A DNA stretch of 64,000 nucleotides from Datisca glomerata (GCA_003255025.1 QANY01013855.1:401524-465523), one strand, 5' to 3'. Shown: positions 1-12,111, counted from the stretch's first letter. The notes: generated from the letters alone by a model not told the origin. A program made the numbers and translations.

Positions 1-1072
1 ATGGATCAACAATGTAACTGTAGGATCTTATCTGCTACTTTTTAAAGTCGAGGGTTAAAAATAAATATTACGCCAAACTGTAAGGGGTAAAACTGCATTT
101 TACCCTTTTTACGAAGATTTCATTCATTTCATAAAAAAGAGTAAATCTATCAATAAAGATAAAGCAAATCTCAAATGATCAACAAAAAATCTTAACAATG
201 AAAATACATAAATTAGCCACAACAATAACAAAACTACTAAACGAACATGGAGGATAATTTAGAACTTCATCTTAGCTCGTTCTAAGTACCTCAGCCACCC
301 AAAAAGGCTTGCGTGACTGAAATCGGTTGAAATACGTTCTGTTAAATGATTGAATGAAGAATCTGGCAAATCGACCAATACAACTTGTAGATCTGGGCTA
401 GATCTATCAAAGACAATCATAAAACGAATGTTACCAAAGAAAAATACCATAGATCTAGATCTACATCTAAATCTATGTGGAGAAAAAATCACCATAAATC
501 TAGATTTAGGTGGAGGACAAACCACGATAGATCTAGATTTAAGTGGAAGATAAACCACCACAGAACTAGATCTAGGTGGAGAAAAAACTTTTATTATGAA
601 AATCAAAGAAAAAAGAATTAAAATGATTGAAAAAACTTCACTGAAAATGATATTTGAGATTTTCTTCTATGATGAGGAACAAAATTGATCAAGGAATAAA
701 TGAGAGAGAGAAAAAAATATGGATTACTCATAAATAACTGTCATTTCTCACAATGTAATTGAAAAGTTGCATAATAGGTGCAATTTCTAAATTAAATTCT
801 TACCATTTTCTCTGCACGTCATCCATATGGACTGCAATGAGTGTTTTCTGAACAAGTTTTGGCCACCATGTATTCAAGATCCTAGCCTGATAATATCGGT
901 AAATAAAGGTGAGGTCAAAAAATTTTAAAGGGGGCATTTAAAGAAACACTGTTATTTAGTATAATAATAAATTAAATATTTTATTTATTTATTTTACTAT
1001 ATCGATCATTAAATTTGAAGGTTAATTCTAAAAAAATGGAAGTAAAATGAAGCTCCAATAGAATACAATTTT
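1..1072. other. AT-rich intergenic DNA without a recognisable gene
   Basis: Short ORFs here (for example 350-553 plus and 259-606 minus) follow a tandem repeat and resemble no family I know. From about 600 to 1072 the sequence is simple AT-rich DNA. The target duplication of the next element begins at 1073. Confidence 0.6.
446..590. repeat. 33-bp tandem repeat rich in AGATCTAG
   Basis: Units begin with ACCA-type starts near 446, 491, 521 and 554 and share the core AGATCTAGATTTAGGTGGA. The later spacing is 30-33 bp and the first unit is longer. A period of 33 bp equals 11 codons, which explains the accidental open frames on both strands. Confidence 0.7.
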
Positions 1073-1077
1073 AATGG

Positions 1078-1370
1078 TGTAATAAAAGATAAGATGATTC
1101 AAGAATGCAAGAAATAAAATAACATAAAATAAAGAAGAAGAAGATGACGATGAAGAGAGAACCAATTGTTTCTCTTGATTTTTTCATGAGAAATCTCTTC
1201 ATTTTATAGGCAACATAAGAGAAACATATAAGAATGAAACTTATGATATTTATTGAGGAGTTTTACTTCTAATGTAAGTGAGAGAGTTAAGAATAAAATA
1301 GTTCGGAGTGGGGAGAGTTAGAGAAGTTGAGAGTAAATAATGGTGACATCTAACTTATGTATTTACAATA
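1078..1370 (-). repeat. 3' LTR of the copia element
   Basis: It matches 6994-7276 along its length, including the shared stretch from the GAA microsatellite through 'aggcaacataagagaaac' to the end at 'tatttacaata'. The outer edge starts TG after the AATGG duplication. The inner edge has CA changed to TA. Confidence 0.88.
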
Positions 1371-1606
1371 CTCCCCCTTAGATGTCCACCATACAAAGAA
1401 TATATTTCATTAAAACCTTACTAGGAAAAAACCTTTGGAAAAAAATCATAGTGAAGGAAAAATAGTACAAAATTCTTATACTTGTAAAAGTTTATCTACC
1501 TCACCAAAACCTTGCTAGGAAAACCTTAACGAAGGAAAAAGAGTACATTATATTCATAGTGGACTCTTCTTTTATACTCCCCCTGATGTTAATATAACCA
1601 CCATCA

Positions 1607-1960
1607 TCACATGTCTCGAAGATGACGCATACCAATCTTGTAAATACACTTCCTGAATGTTGTAATAGGAAGTGATTTAGTGAATAAGTCAACTAGATTA
1701 TCACTTGATCGAATTTGTTTCACATATATATCTTCATTCTTCTGGAGTTCATGCATAATTTTTTTTGGCGAGATGTGTTTTGTTCGATCTCCTTTTATAT
1801 ACCATGCTTTAAGTTGGACGATACAAGTCACATTATCTTCGTATAAAGGCGTAGGGTTATCTTTGAATGAGGATAATCCACACGTTTCTATAATATATTG
1901 GATCATTAACCTCAACCGTATGCACTCTCTACTAGCTTCACGGATCACGAGTATTTAAGA
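1607..1960 (-). pseudogene. copia RNase H domain (C-terminal pol)
   Basis: The minus reading contains LYEDNVTCIVQLK and, near the end, DLFTKSLPITTFRKCI. These are signatures of the copia RNase H and the extreme C terminus of pol (A/V-DLFTKSLP). In the family this domain removes the RNA template during reverse transcription in the virus-like particle. The fragment of about 113 residues is cut off from the upstream RT by stops and shifts around 1950-2045. It is a pseudogene fragment. Confidence 0.88.
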
Positions 1961-2044
1961 ATGATTTGAAGAAGTAGCCACTAGCGTTTGCTTCATAGAT
2001 CACCAAGATATAGTTGTATCATTGTAAGTAAACACATAACCAGT

Positions 2045-3100
2045 TTAGGGCCTGAAAGGTAACCAACATCTACATATCCAATTAGTTGTGATTTTGACGT
2101 CTTCGAATAATATAGACCCATGTCTATTGTTCCATGCAAATAATGAAATATATGTTACTCCCATCCAATGCCTTCGAGTTGGTGAAGAACTATATCTTGC
2201 AACTAGATTAACAGCAAATGCTATATCAGGACGTGTGCAATTTGCAAGATGCATGAGAGCACCAACTTCATTAAGATATGGTACTTCAGGACCAAAGACT
2301 TCTTCATTATCTTCTCGAGGAGGAAAATGGTCCTTTTTAATATCAAGTGATCTCACAACCATTGGAGAACTCAATCGATGAACTTTATCCATATAAAAGT
2401 GTTTCAGGACTTTTTCTTTGTAAGTCGATTGATGGATTAATATTCCATCTGATAAATGTTCCATTTGTAGGCCCATACAAAATTTGTCTTCCCAAGATCT
2501 TTCATTTCAAACTCTCTTTTCAGATAAGTTATGGCATTATCCAGATCTGTAGGGTGCTAGTGAGATTTAAATCATCTATATACACAACAATAATGGTGAA
2601 CCATGATTATGATCTTTTAATAAAAACACATGGACAAATTAAATTGTTCACATGCCCTGCTTTCAAAAGGTATTCATTAAGGCGATTATACCACATACGC
2701 CCAGACTGTTTCAAACCATATAAAGATCATTGTGATTTAATGAGCATATGTTACAAAATTTTGAATTATATGCTTCAGGAATTTTATATCCTTATGAGAT
2801 TTTCTTATATATTTCATTGTCGAGTGGGCCGTACAAGTATGTTGTTACCACATCTATAAGATGCGTATTAAGTTCTTCTGTAACAGCCAGACTAATTAAA
2901 AATCAAAAGGTAATTGCATCCATTACCGGGGAGTAGGTCTTATCATAATCAAGATCAGGTCTCTATGAGAAACCTTGTGCTAGAGGCGTGCTCTGTATCT
3001 AACAATTTCATTATTCTCGTTATGCTTTCGTACAAATACCCATTTGTACCCAATTGGTTTTACACCTTCAGGTGTTTGGACTACTGGTCTAAATACTTCT
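2045..3100 (-). pseudogene. copia reverse transcriptase, disrupted
   Basis: Residues such as GLQMEHLSDGILIHQSTY and the later LMHLANCTRPDIAFAVNLV (2045-2476) are the standard C-terminal part of copia RT leading into RNase H. The upstream part, to about 3100, is recognisable only in scattered frames. The gene lies between the integrase-RT linker (3100-3678) and RNase H (1607-1960). Multiple stops and shifts make it non-functional. Confidence 0.85.
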
Positions 3101-3678
3101 CATTTTGAAAGTGAATCGAGCTCTACTTGTATTGCTTCTTTCCACATTGGCCAATCTGTTATATGTCGACATTCTTCGACAGATTTTGGTTGAAGATCTT
3201 CAAGATCCTTTAGAATATCAAGCATCCCATTGTATATAAATACATCATCAATGATGTCATCGCGATCTAAACTTTTTCCAATTCTGGCAAAGTTTATAGA
3301 GATCTCTTTATTATCGTGTACTTCCTCTTCTGGGAGAACAAATTCTATATCCTCCAATTGATCAGACATATCGTTTATTTTATTTGGAGTGGCATCTTCA
3401 AGAGCTTCACCATCATTCATAATTTCTTTATCATTTTTCTTCCAGGGTATTTTGTCTTTTGATCTAACAGGTCTACCACGCTTCAGGCGTACTTTACTAA
3501 TGACTTGTCCTACAGGAACATCAATCTGTGCTGGAGCATTTGCAACTGGTATGTGCGATTTTGTCACTTTCTTTGTATAAAAAAGTGCATCAGGTAATTG
3601 CTTTGCCATATATTGCAAATAAATGATCTTTTGAACTTCAAGTTCACATTTATTTGTTCGAGGATCTTGATGAGACAA
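3100..3678 (-). pseudogene. copia pol linker between integrase and RT
   Basis: An open stretch of 192 codons begins DPRTNKCELEVQKIIYLQYM and ends in DWPMWKEAIQVELDSLSK. The latter is the conserved entry to copia RT (W-x-x-A-x-x-x-E-x-x-S-L). The middle is an acidic, poorly conserved linker typical of this position. It overlaps the end of the integrase fragment in another frame, which indicates a frameshift near 3650-3678. Confidence 0.85.
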
Positions 3679-5090
3679 GGATAAAACATTCCAAGATTTT
3701 ATATTTATTCTCTACTTGTGACTTTTCTCCCCCTAATGCTGGATACGTAGTCTCATCAAAATGACAATCAACAAATTTTACTGTAAAAGTATCACCCGTA
3801 AGGGGTTCTAGATATTTAATTATTGAGGGAGATTCAAGGCCAATATAAATCCCAAGCCATCTGTGAGGACCCATTTTTGTGCGTTGGGGTGGGGAAATTA
3901 AAACATATACGACACAACCAAAAGTTCTTAGATGGGAAATATTTGGTTTTTGTCCTGAAACAAGTTGTAACAATGATTATAATTTGTAAGGAATTGGCCT
4001 TATATGTACCAGTGATGCAACATGTAATATAACATGTCCCCAAACAAAAATAGGTAATTGTGTTCACGTTAGTAATGGTCTAGCAATTAATTGTAATCGT
4101 TTCATCAATGATTCTACTAAATCATTTTAAGTATGAGTATGGGAAACAGGGTGTCCAGCATCAATTCCAATTGACATGCAATAATCATCAAACGCTTTTG
4201 ATGTAAATTCACCAGCATTATCAAGACGGATCGTCTTAATTGTATAATGTGGAAATTGTGCTCGTAATTGAATTATTTGAGCCAGTAATCTAGCAAAAAA
4301 AAGCTACATTACGAGTTTGAGAGAAGATTTACATGTGACCAACGTGTAGATGCGTCCATTAGCACCATAAAATATCGAATTGACCACATGTAGGATGTAT
4401 AGACCCACAAATATCTCCTTGAACACACTGTAAAATTGTAGGAGATTCTGTCACAACTTTAGTTAAAGATGGCTTGATAATCAATTTGCCTTCAGAGCAA
4501 GTTTACATGGAAAATCATTGGTCAAAAGATTTTTTTGGTTATTTAGTGGATGTCCATGTGAATTTTTTATAATTCTTCTTATCATTATGGATCCATGATT
4601 ACCTAATCGATCATGCCAAAGAATAAATGTCTTTGGGTTAGAGAACTTCTAGTTCATCACATTATTTAACTCAATCGAGCTTATATTTGCATAATATAAC
4701 CCGGACGACACATATGGAAGTTTCTCCAAAATTTTCTTCTCACATGAGGCATATGAAGTAATGCATATATACTCCATATTATTTTCATCAATTGTCTCAA
4801 TATGATAACCACAAAGACAAATATCTCCAAAACTAAACAGGTTTCTTCTGGATCTTGTAGAGAATAATGTGTCATCAATAATTAATTATGTTCCACCAGG
4901 TAGTATAATGCTGGCTCTGTCGGAGCCCTTAATTAATTTTACAGTGCCATATATTGTATTTACTATTGTTTCTTATAATGCCAAATGAGAGAAATATCTT
5001 TTCTCCTTAAGAATCGTATGAGTTGATGTATTATCTATTAAACATATATTTTGAACATTAATTTTTGATTCCATCTCGTAATCTGTAAAA
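3650..5090 (-). pseudogene. copia GAG-pre-integrase and integrase, disrupted
   Basis: In minus order there is a GAG-pre-integrase motif (LWHDRLGNHGSIMIRRI, near 4570-4640). Integrase core residues follow (TIRLDNAGEFTSKAFDDYC, near 4185-4240, keeping the second catalytic Asp). The C-terminal part reads SGQKPNISHLRTFGCVVYV and LGIYIGLESPSIIKYLEP (3650-3973). These match the TNT-type copia pol family. Integrase inserts the cDNA into the genome. The frame is broken many times and the protease region upstream is not identifiable. Confidence 0.85.
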
Positions 5091-5169
5091 GTTATATTTA
5101 TTCGTTAACAAAGGAAATAATATACTTTTATTTATGAAGAAACTATAAAATACTTTTTTTATAGTCTTG

Positions 5170-5934
5170 TTATTGAAAGCAATTAGAGAGACAAAGAAAA
5201 TATAATGAGTAATGTAATCTTAAACAATTGTGTGCATGATTAATAACATTATCTACGATCTCCATAGACTGCTCGAGAATGTCAGAAACATCTAAATGGG
5301 TCGTGCCAACTAAATTATTATGATCAGCGAAATTCATTTCAATCTTCTTTCCTTTTTCCTTCGTAGAAGCTTGATATAAGTCAGCCAAATGCTTAGGCGT
5401 GCGGCAGATACGCGACCAATGACCTTTCATGCCACACCTATAACAAAATTCTTCATAATTCTTGAAAGGTTTATTTCGTGAGCCATTTCCTTTTCCATGG
5501 TTTTCATCCATCTGGTGGTATGGTGTGATTTTCTTATTTTGATAACCATATGATTTACAATTATGATTTTGACCACCACGGTGTCGATTACTTCGACCGC
5601 GGCCACATCCACACCCACGCCCACGCCCACTATTACTAGATGATGTAGTATTCACTTCTGGGAATGGTGTTGATCCAGTTGGGCGACATTGATGGTTTTT
5701 CATCAAAAGCTCATTATTTTGCTCAGCAACAAGTAAGTAAGAGATTAACTTAGAGTATTTCTTAAACCTACGCTCTCGATATTGCTGCTGCAGGAGAACA
5801 TTCGAGGCATGAAAGGTAGAATATGTTTTCTCTAACATATCTTCTTCAGTGACAATTTCACCACATAATTTTAATTGAGAGTTAATTTTGAATAATGTTG
5901 AGTTATATTCATTAACTAATTTATAGTCTTGCAA
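5170..5934 (-). pseudogene. copia gag with CCHC zinc knuckle
   Basis: The longest open stretch of this element (254 codons). It contains a UBN2-type gag motif (KLISYLLVAEQNNELLMKNH), a Gly/Arg-rich stretch (GRGRGCGCGRGRSNRHRGG) and an intact CCHC knuckle, CYRCGMKGHWSRIC. Gag forms the particle and the knuckle binds RNA. The N-terminal part of gag, expected further right to about 6230, is out of frame. The C terminus runs into a stop before pol. Confidence 0.9.
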
Positions 5935-6239
5935 CCTCAGGTGCTTCCGATCATAATGAGCATTTGGAAGTATTTACGTTTTCTGATGGTCATATATATC
6001 CTTTAAACTCTTCTAGAGATTAAGGGGATCTTTTACGGTGAGATATTCAGTTTTCAATCTTTCATGTAAATGGTGGCGGAGAAATATCATAACTTTTGCT
6101 CGATCACTCAGGGATGCTAGATTTCATTCTTTAATTGTATTCCCCATATTCATGGATCAAGGTGAATTTCCGCATCAAGAGTCCATGATAAATAATTTTT
6201 TTCTGAAATGTCGAGGGTAATAAATTTGAGTTTTGTAAG

Positions 6240-6993
6240 ATTTAACATTTCTAGATCACTAATAATTGCTTGACAAAATAATAGCATAGTTAGAATTAAT
6301 AGATAGAAACATTAATGTAATAATACATTAAAATATAACATTAGATGATTATATGGACAAATCATAAATGAAATTTAAATATAGCAATAAATATTAAAAT
6401 GCTATTGTAAATCAATTATTATTTAAACAAACATTTATTTAAGAATAACAAATGAATAACAACATAAACATATACCATAAAAATATATAATTTGGAGTTT
6501 TCTCTAATATTCAATACTATATTCTTTTATAAATATTTTATAACTTGTACTGCTACCAGAAAAAAATTAGTGTAAGGTATTATTATCTTATGTGTCATTG
6601 ATAGGTTACACCAAATTTAAGGAAAACAAATTTGATTTTAAATCTTGAACATGAAAATTATCTATCAATTATAAAATAGCATGTTAAACAATCTAATTAA
6701 TAGAAATTAACAAACCACATTTTTTTTAGACAAATATATATTAAGCATCTATTTTATAATAAGTGCCCAATTGTCATTATAATCATAAAATAGAATATGT
6801 TATGTAACAACACAAAGAATTCTAATATATATTTCATTGGTAACTAATTCTGGACGAATACTTATAAACTACATTTTATAAGACATATCTAGTTACCAAC
6901 TATAAAATAAAACAAGATCATTATCTAAGATTCGAGAAAACATTAAAACATAATAGAACAATTAATAATAAAATTTTCACCTTAGCAACAAAT
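6240..6993 (-). other. AT-rich 5' leader of the copia element
   Basis: This stretch of about 750 bp between gag and the 5' LTR has no coding signal. Simple AT-rich sequence fits an untranslated leader. A tRNA-Met-type primer site (TGGTATCAGAGC) is not visible at the expected edge near 6993. Confidence 0.5.
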
Positions 6994-7276
6994 TGTGGTT
7001 AAAGCTTAGAGCTTTCAAATAAAGAAGAAGAAGAAGAAGAAGAAGAAGAAGAAGATGATGAAGATGCCAATTGTTTCTCTTGATTTTCTTCATGGGTAAT
7101 CTCTTCCTTTTATAGGCAACATAAGAGAAACATATATGAATGAAACTTACAATATTTATTTAGCAGTTTTACTTCTAATGTAAATGAGAGAGTTAAGAAT
7201 AAAAGAGTTAGGAGTGAAGAGAGTTAGAGAAGTTGAGAGTAAAGAATGGTGATATCTAACTTATGTATTTACAACA
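6994..7276 (-). repeat. 5' LTR of the copia element
   Basis: It aligns with 1078-1370. On minus it begins TGTTGTAAATACATAAG, directly inside the AATGG duplication. A GAA run at 7024-7053 is longer than in the partner LTR. Because LTRs are identical at insertion, the many differences show an old insertion. Confidence 0.88.
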
Positions 7277-7849
7277 AATGGGTAAATATAATATAATTTG
7301 GTTAATATTTTCAACTTTCTATAGGGCAGACTCTGCCCTTGACTAACTACAAGCTTACCTTTATATTCATCATACATTATCTCCAAAGTAGCATCCAATT
7401 TCTTTTTCAAATCAACAACAAGCTTAGAGTCATAAATAAGATCGTAGCAGCAATCAACTAATCCCATTTTCATCGAGGATCAAGTACAACAGCTATAATA
7501 TCCCGACCCTTCATAAATGAGTATTTTTTGTAAAATTGATTTAAAAGATAAAGTGATTTTAAAATTTGATTTAAAAAAGTGATTATTTGTAATTTTGGTA
7601 AAATAATTTTAATTATATATGATTTAGTTTAAAATTGAATTTAAAAAGAGTTTTTTTTGCTTCTATCTCTCCCTTTGTCTCTATCTAACTCACCTTATGC
7701 TTATGTATACCCTAGTATTACCCTAACCCTATTTTTATCCTTGATTCAGCAATCTCACTGCTCAATTGAAACTCACTAACACTACATGCATATACACACT
7801 AAGCTAGCCCTAACCTAATATATATATTCCAAAACTTCTTATTTTCTCC

Positions 7850-8500
7850 CAGCTCTCCCTCTCACGCAGTCCCCTTCAATGAAACTGTTCTCCCTCTTTC
7901 TCTGCGTTTTCTTCTCCTTCTCTCTTCTTGCTCATTGCTGTTGCCGTTGACATTCCATCACCGGTAAGTTTTTTTATTTTCTTCTTCTTATTCTCTTCTT
8001 TCTCTGTCTTTTCTCTCTCCCCTGTTTTGTTTCCCTTTCCCCTATCTCTCATTCATCCCTCTCTCCTTCTATTTCCTTTTCTCTCACCCTCTATTTCTCT
8101 CTCTCTTCTACTTTGTCTCTCTCTGCTTCTCTCTTCATCCCCCTCTCAGATTCCCTCATTTTTTTCTTCCCCTCTCTGTTTCTTTCTCTTTCTCGTTCTC
8201 TCTCTCTCTCTCATTCTCTCTCTCTATCTTTCTATCTCTCTCTGCATCTTTCTTCTCTCTCTGTCTCTCTCCCTTTGCTTCTGCCATCACGGGCGGTTTA
8301 TCACCGAGGCCCCCTTTCCCCTTCCCTCTATTTCCCTTTCTCTCGCCCTCTGTTTCTCTCTCTATCTCTGTCTCTCTCTGCTTCTCTCTACATCCCTCTC
8401 TCTCTTCCCTCACTATTTTTCTTCCCCTCTTTGTTTCTCCCTCCTTCTCTCTCTCTCTCTCTCTCTCTTCCCCCTGTTTTCTTGCTTTCTTGTTCTGCAA
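7850..8500. repeat. Long polypyrimidine (CT-rich) low-complexity tract
   Basis: Interrupted CTCTCT/TTCC runs cover about 650 bp. Long plus-strand ORFs (Ser/Leu/Phe) and minus-strand ORFs (Arg/Glu/Lys) arise from the tract and are not genes. The segments near 8100-8280 and 8330-8470 resemble each other, which suggests an internal duplication. Confidence 0.85.
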
Positions 8501-8861
8501 CTGGGTCTTGCACCCAGTTGCTCTGTCCTTAACCTGTTCATCGCGAACCAAACGGGTTCAGTTTACTCGAACCGGCCTGAATCGGTCCATCAGATAAAAT
8601 TGAACTGGACTGGTCTGAACCATTTGACCAGAAGCTTTATCTTTTGACTTTGGACCCGATATATTATTTTATGACCTCGCGCTGACCCCTTCGCTCCGTT
8701 TTAATTAATTCTCTTTTATTTTATGATATTAAAAATGTGTTTATATTGTTTTATTTCAAAACAATTTAGTGATTATATTTTTTTGGATTTTAAGTCATTA
8801 ATTATTTAGTTCATTCTTCCGCTTCAGGTAAGTGGGTTTACATGATGGTGTGATTCCCGTT

Positions 8862-8990
8862 GTTATAAATATATATGTTTTGTGTAAGTGAATTTATATC
8901 GTAATGTGACCCATGTGTGATAAATATATATGCTTGTGTAAGTAAATTTATATTGTAATATGACACACGTGTGATAAATATAATATGTGT
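8862..8990. repeat. About 55-bp tandem repeat, 2.3 copies
   Basis: The pattern 'ataaatatatatg...tgtgtaagt...aatttatat...gtaat.tgac' starts near 8864, 8919 and 8974. The last copy is partial. Confidence 0.65.
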
Positions 8991-10316
8991 TATTCTCATC
9001 AGCTTTAATTATCTATAAGCATGTTACTTTCATATATATTTATGTAAATTAGCTTATATAATGATGTTTGTGTAAATTGACTAAAGAAGAAGAAGACTAT
9101 ACTGCTTACTCGAAAATTTTCTCATTACGTATTGCTGAAAGCTACTATTTTAATAGTACACAATAGATATAAGATAATTAAAAAGAATAATAAAATGGGG
9201 AATCAAATCTATTTCAATCATAGCCAATGATTGAATAACTAATTTATTCTCAACATGGTCAATGAAAGTTGAGTTCATGGAATTTAGTAGAAGCCCTCGG
9301 ATTTTGTGGTGACCAATCACATTGGAGATGTTGATTTGATTAAGTGGAGGAGTGAGTCGCTGACATGGCTTGTTTATCCAAGCTGGCACTCCTGCACGAA
9401 GAATTTGGGTCACTACATGAGATGGACGTGATTGCTCGTCTTAGTGACAAAGACAGTGAAATTGTTTAAGCTTCACACTTTGTCAATGGTGATGAATTGC
9501 TGTTGTTAACACTTTTACACATGACCCATTCTCAATTGGGTCTTCAAAAATGGCGATGGGTGTGATTGAGCTACCACGAGGTACCGCTTCTTTTGCTTCA
9601 AATCAGTCGCATTCATTTATGGCGATTAAACATGCAACTAATGGGGATACACATTCCTCTATGAATCGTCGCCCTTTTTGGTCCTTGAGGCTGGGTACTT
9701 CGACTATAATTAGATGTATTTTGCACCATCAAGGGTAAGTTGAGCTCGGTCTCTTAAAATTCATAATACTCAAGTTCTTATTAAGATCTAATTTGAGCAT
9801 CTCCAAAGCTACTTAAAAGTAAACAAGTCACCCTCATTGGAGAAGCTACTTGTGGTTTAGACTTTATGTCAAGATACATCATAGGTGGTTGGAGAAAAAT
9901 TGATTGATTCACTTTCTCCATGTAGGTAAAATTAGTATTGTAAATATTATTATAACCAAAGTAAAAAAAGTACAAGAAGATTTGTATGGTACAATGGGTG
10001 GGGAGAATAGCAGCTAGAAACTATAGAAACCCTAGAAACTAAAGACAAGACATTAATAATGGGGTCATCACGTACCTACTAAAATAATTAAGTTACAATT
10101 TGGTGACGGAATTTATTTAGAAGAAAATAGAGTTAATTTTCATTCTTTTCATTTATTAAATTTATGTAAAATAACAAAAAGTTATAAATAACTAATTTTC
10201 AGTTGTATTATATAGAAAAATATTTTTGATGCGCAAATTAATTAATATTAATTATGTTTGAATTTAAATAGATTAATAATGCTAGACTAAACTATAATGA
10301 AGTTAATTTTATTTAA

Positions 10317-10396
10317 GGGTTTTTTGCTAAAGTAGACTCCAACACTAATCATTTTACAGAAATAGACCGTAACACCAATTTTCGCTTACCCTAACC
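10317..10396 (+). repeat. Left terminal inverted repeat of the MULE
   Basis: It pairs with 14622-14701 in inverted orientation over about 80 bp with scattered mismatches. The inner end 'TTTTCGCTTACCCTAA' is conserved on both sides. Confidence 0.88.
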
Positions 10397-10594
10397 CCAT
10401 GCTCACATTCAATTCAAAATCAACTTGTGAAATTATCAAAAAACATCTTCACGATCTCCAAATGATGGCTTCAAAAAAGATGACTACACGAAACTCACCC
10501 CTTTCGTCTTAATGTTACTCTCTCTCTCTCTCTCAGTCACAACATCTCTCTCTGCAAATCTTTGAGTCTTCGTCTCTCACAACAAGGACCTCAT

Positions 10595-10680
10595 GTAGAG
10601 TTCATGAAAGTCTCATGTAGACTACACGAGGCCTTCACAAGCCTCGTGTAGACTTCGTGTAGTCTTCATGACCATTTTTT
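10595..10680. repeat. Left subterminal cluster of CTACACGA/TCGTGTAG motifs with a hairpin
   Basis: Several copies of GTAGACTACACGAGG and CTCGTGTAGACTTCG lie here in both orientations. Perfect 11-bp arms CTACACGAGGC (10622-10632) and GCCTCGTGTAG (10641-10651) flank an 8-nt loop. The same motif fills the right subterminal region and the central 42-bp repeat. Confidence 0.82.
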
Positions 10681-10699
10681 ATTGAGGTTGAGAATTTAC

Positions 10700-11345
10700 A
10701 TTTTTCTCTCGTGACATCACAGGAGAACCTGTCTGGTTGAATGACAAAGTTTGAATAAGATCCAGCGGGCTAGGATATTGACGTTGATGATTAGCTCTGG
10801 TACCTGGTCCTCGACTTGCAGATGAATTTTGGAAGAAGCTAGGAACAATCAGATAAGGTTATCTTTCCAATGAATGTGAACCACAGTCATTGGATTATGA
10901 TTGAGCTTGATTTGATTGGCCAGTGTATTCGTATTTATAACTTTATGAACACGTCATATCAATGCTCATTGTACATTGAAATAATGAAACCTTTCACGAA
11001 AATTGTTCCTCAGCTAGCTCAAATGATAAATATTTATGAGAGAAGACAGGAGGTTCAACCCAAAGATGAGTGGAAATATGAGATCATGAAGTGTCCATAA
11101 CAAGAGAGATAGGTAAGTGAAACATACATTTTTTTTGAAAGTCCACATAAAATTTCATACATTATTTAATCGTGTTTTTTGCATTTCATGTGTTTTGTAG
11201 GTTTGATTGTGAGCTATTTACCTTTAAGTTTGTCGAAGCCCTCACATATTGGAAGAACCTCCAAGAAATAATTCAACAACATATGCCAAAATATCGAAGA
11301 CGAATTGCAATTGAGTTATTTATAAGTGGCAATGTTGTACCGATA
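10700..11345 (+). pseudogene. ULP1-like (peptidase C48) cysteine protease remnant carried by the MULE
   Basis: Exon one (about 10840-11115) contains NHSHWIMIELDLIGQCIRIYN, which matches the His-Trp catalytic motif of ULP1/SENP SUMO proteases followed by the Asp-bearing strand (Asp position here Asn). A likely intron runs from GTAAGT at about 11113 to TTTTGTAG at about 11200. The next exon continues DCELFTFKFVEAL...MPKYRRRIAIELF, the region holding the catalytic Cys (DC) in the family. In the family these enzymes cleave SUMO from targets; the role of transposon-borne copies is unknown. A stop just before the intron and the lost N terminus make it a remnant. The convergent neighbour is the transposase. 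Confidence 0.72.
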
Positions 11346-11519
11346 TAATATAGATATTTTTTATGGATTTTTATTTTATTAAATTGTGAATTATGAAATA
11401 AGTCTACAAAGGTCATTATTATGTTTAAATGGTTTGGTCATCCCGTGGAGATAGATGAATTAGATTTTTGCATGCTTCCACTTCCATCTCACTACTTCCT
11501 CGCCTCTAGATGGAATTCT

Positions 11520-12111
11520 CTATGTCCTAGGTCTGCCACTTTGCCGCCTCGTTATAAGTGGCAATACCACTTTTGTGAAACTCATGGCTGATGACCCAAT
11601 CTACTTGATCCCAGAGAAGATGTATTATTTCCGCATACGCAGCAATTAGAGCCTCACTTTTGTAGAACCTCGAACACATAGTGTATACGAAAATATTGCA
11701 CTGCCGACATGCAGCCAAAGCATGCATGCATGGAATTTGATCAAGATCAAATTCTCTGCATGTACAGTCTTAAGATGCAAGTTTACGACTGCTTCCCTAC
11801 CCCCACCGCAACACGAAACTCGTAGATGTCAGAACGAAACAACGATAGTGTATGTGATGTAATATGATTCTTATTAAGTCAGTCTTAACCCAATCTATCA
11901 TCTGCGAGGTGATTTGACAGGCAACCGTTAGTCGTTCATAGAAAGACCATTGTAGCATGTCACATATATGTTCTATAAGGGATGTAATGGGAAGGTTTCT
12001 AGCATCCTTCAAAACCCCATTCAAACATTCCACGATGTTTGTAGTCATTATATTGTATCGCCTTCCATCAAAACGGGAACATGCCCACCTCTCAACTCCC
12101 CCTACTGACAA
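11520..12111 (-). pseudogene. MULE transposase C-terminal region with SWIM zinc finger
   Basis: The minus reading contains RYNIMTTNIVECLNGVLKDA and an FYERL motif (11797-12111), the standard region after the DDE core of MURA-type transposases. A SWIM finger follows (CTC...CMH ALAACRQ, about 11700-11780, Cys and His ligands intact). The C-terminal EALIAAYAEIIH...DQVDWVI stretch ends at about 11527. The SWIM finger binds DNA. A stop near 11772 splits the two parts. The upstream catalytic domain is missing. Confidence 0.9.

Larger units (their letters stand above)
1078..7276 (-). mobile_element. Ty1/copia LTR retrotransposon, degraded, with matching target duplications
   Basis: This 6.2-kb element reads on the minus strand. 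It has two similar LTRs of about 290 bp (1078-1370 and 6994-7276). AATGG at 1073-1077 matches AATGG at 7277-7281. In minus order it carries gag with a CCHC knuckle, a GAG-pre-integrase remnant, integrase, reverse transcriptase and RNase H, which is the copia order (integrase before RT). A polypurine tract (TAAGGGGGAG on minus) lies directly beside the 3' LTR at 1371-1380. The coding region is split by many stops and frameshifts, so the copy should be inert. I could not match the primer site next to the 5' LTR to a tRNA. Confidence 0.93.
7282..10316. other. Gene-free stretch; possible remnant of a gypsy-type LTR
   Basis: No gene family is recognisable. 'TAATATCCCGACCC' at about 7496 resembles the start of Ty3/gypsy LTRs, and 'CTTCAGGTAAGTGG' near 8823 resembles their interior. 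No partner LTR, duplication or coding region is visible, so this is a weak inference. The rest, including ORFs at 9150-9413 and 9550-9738, resembles nothing I know. Confidence 0.35.

Noticed and set aside
7928..8647. 240-codon plus ORF and overlapping ORFs rich in Ser/Leu or Arg/Glu
   Set aside because: They follow a CT-rich low-complexity tract. All frames are open because of composition, and no domain is present.
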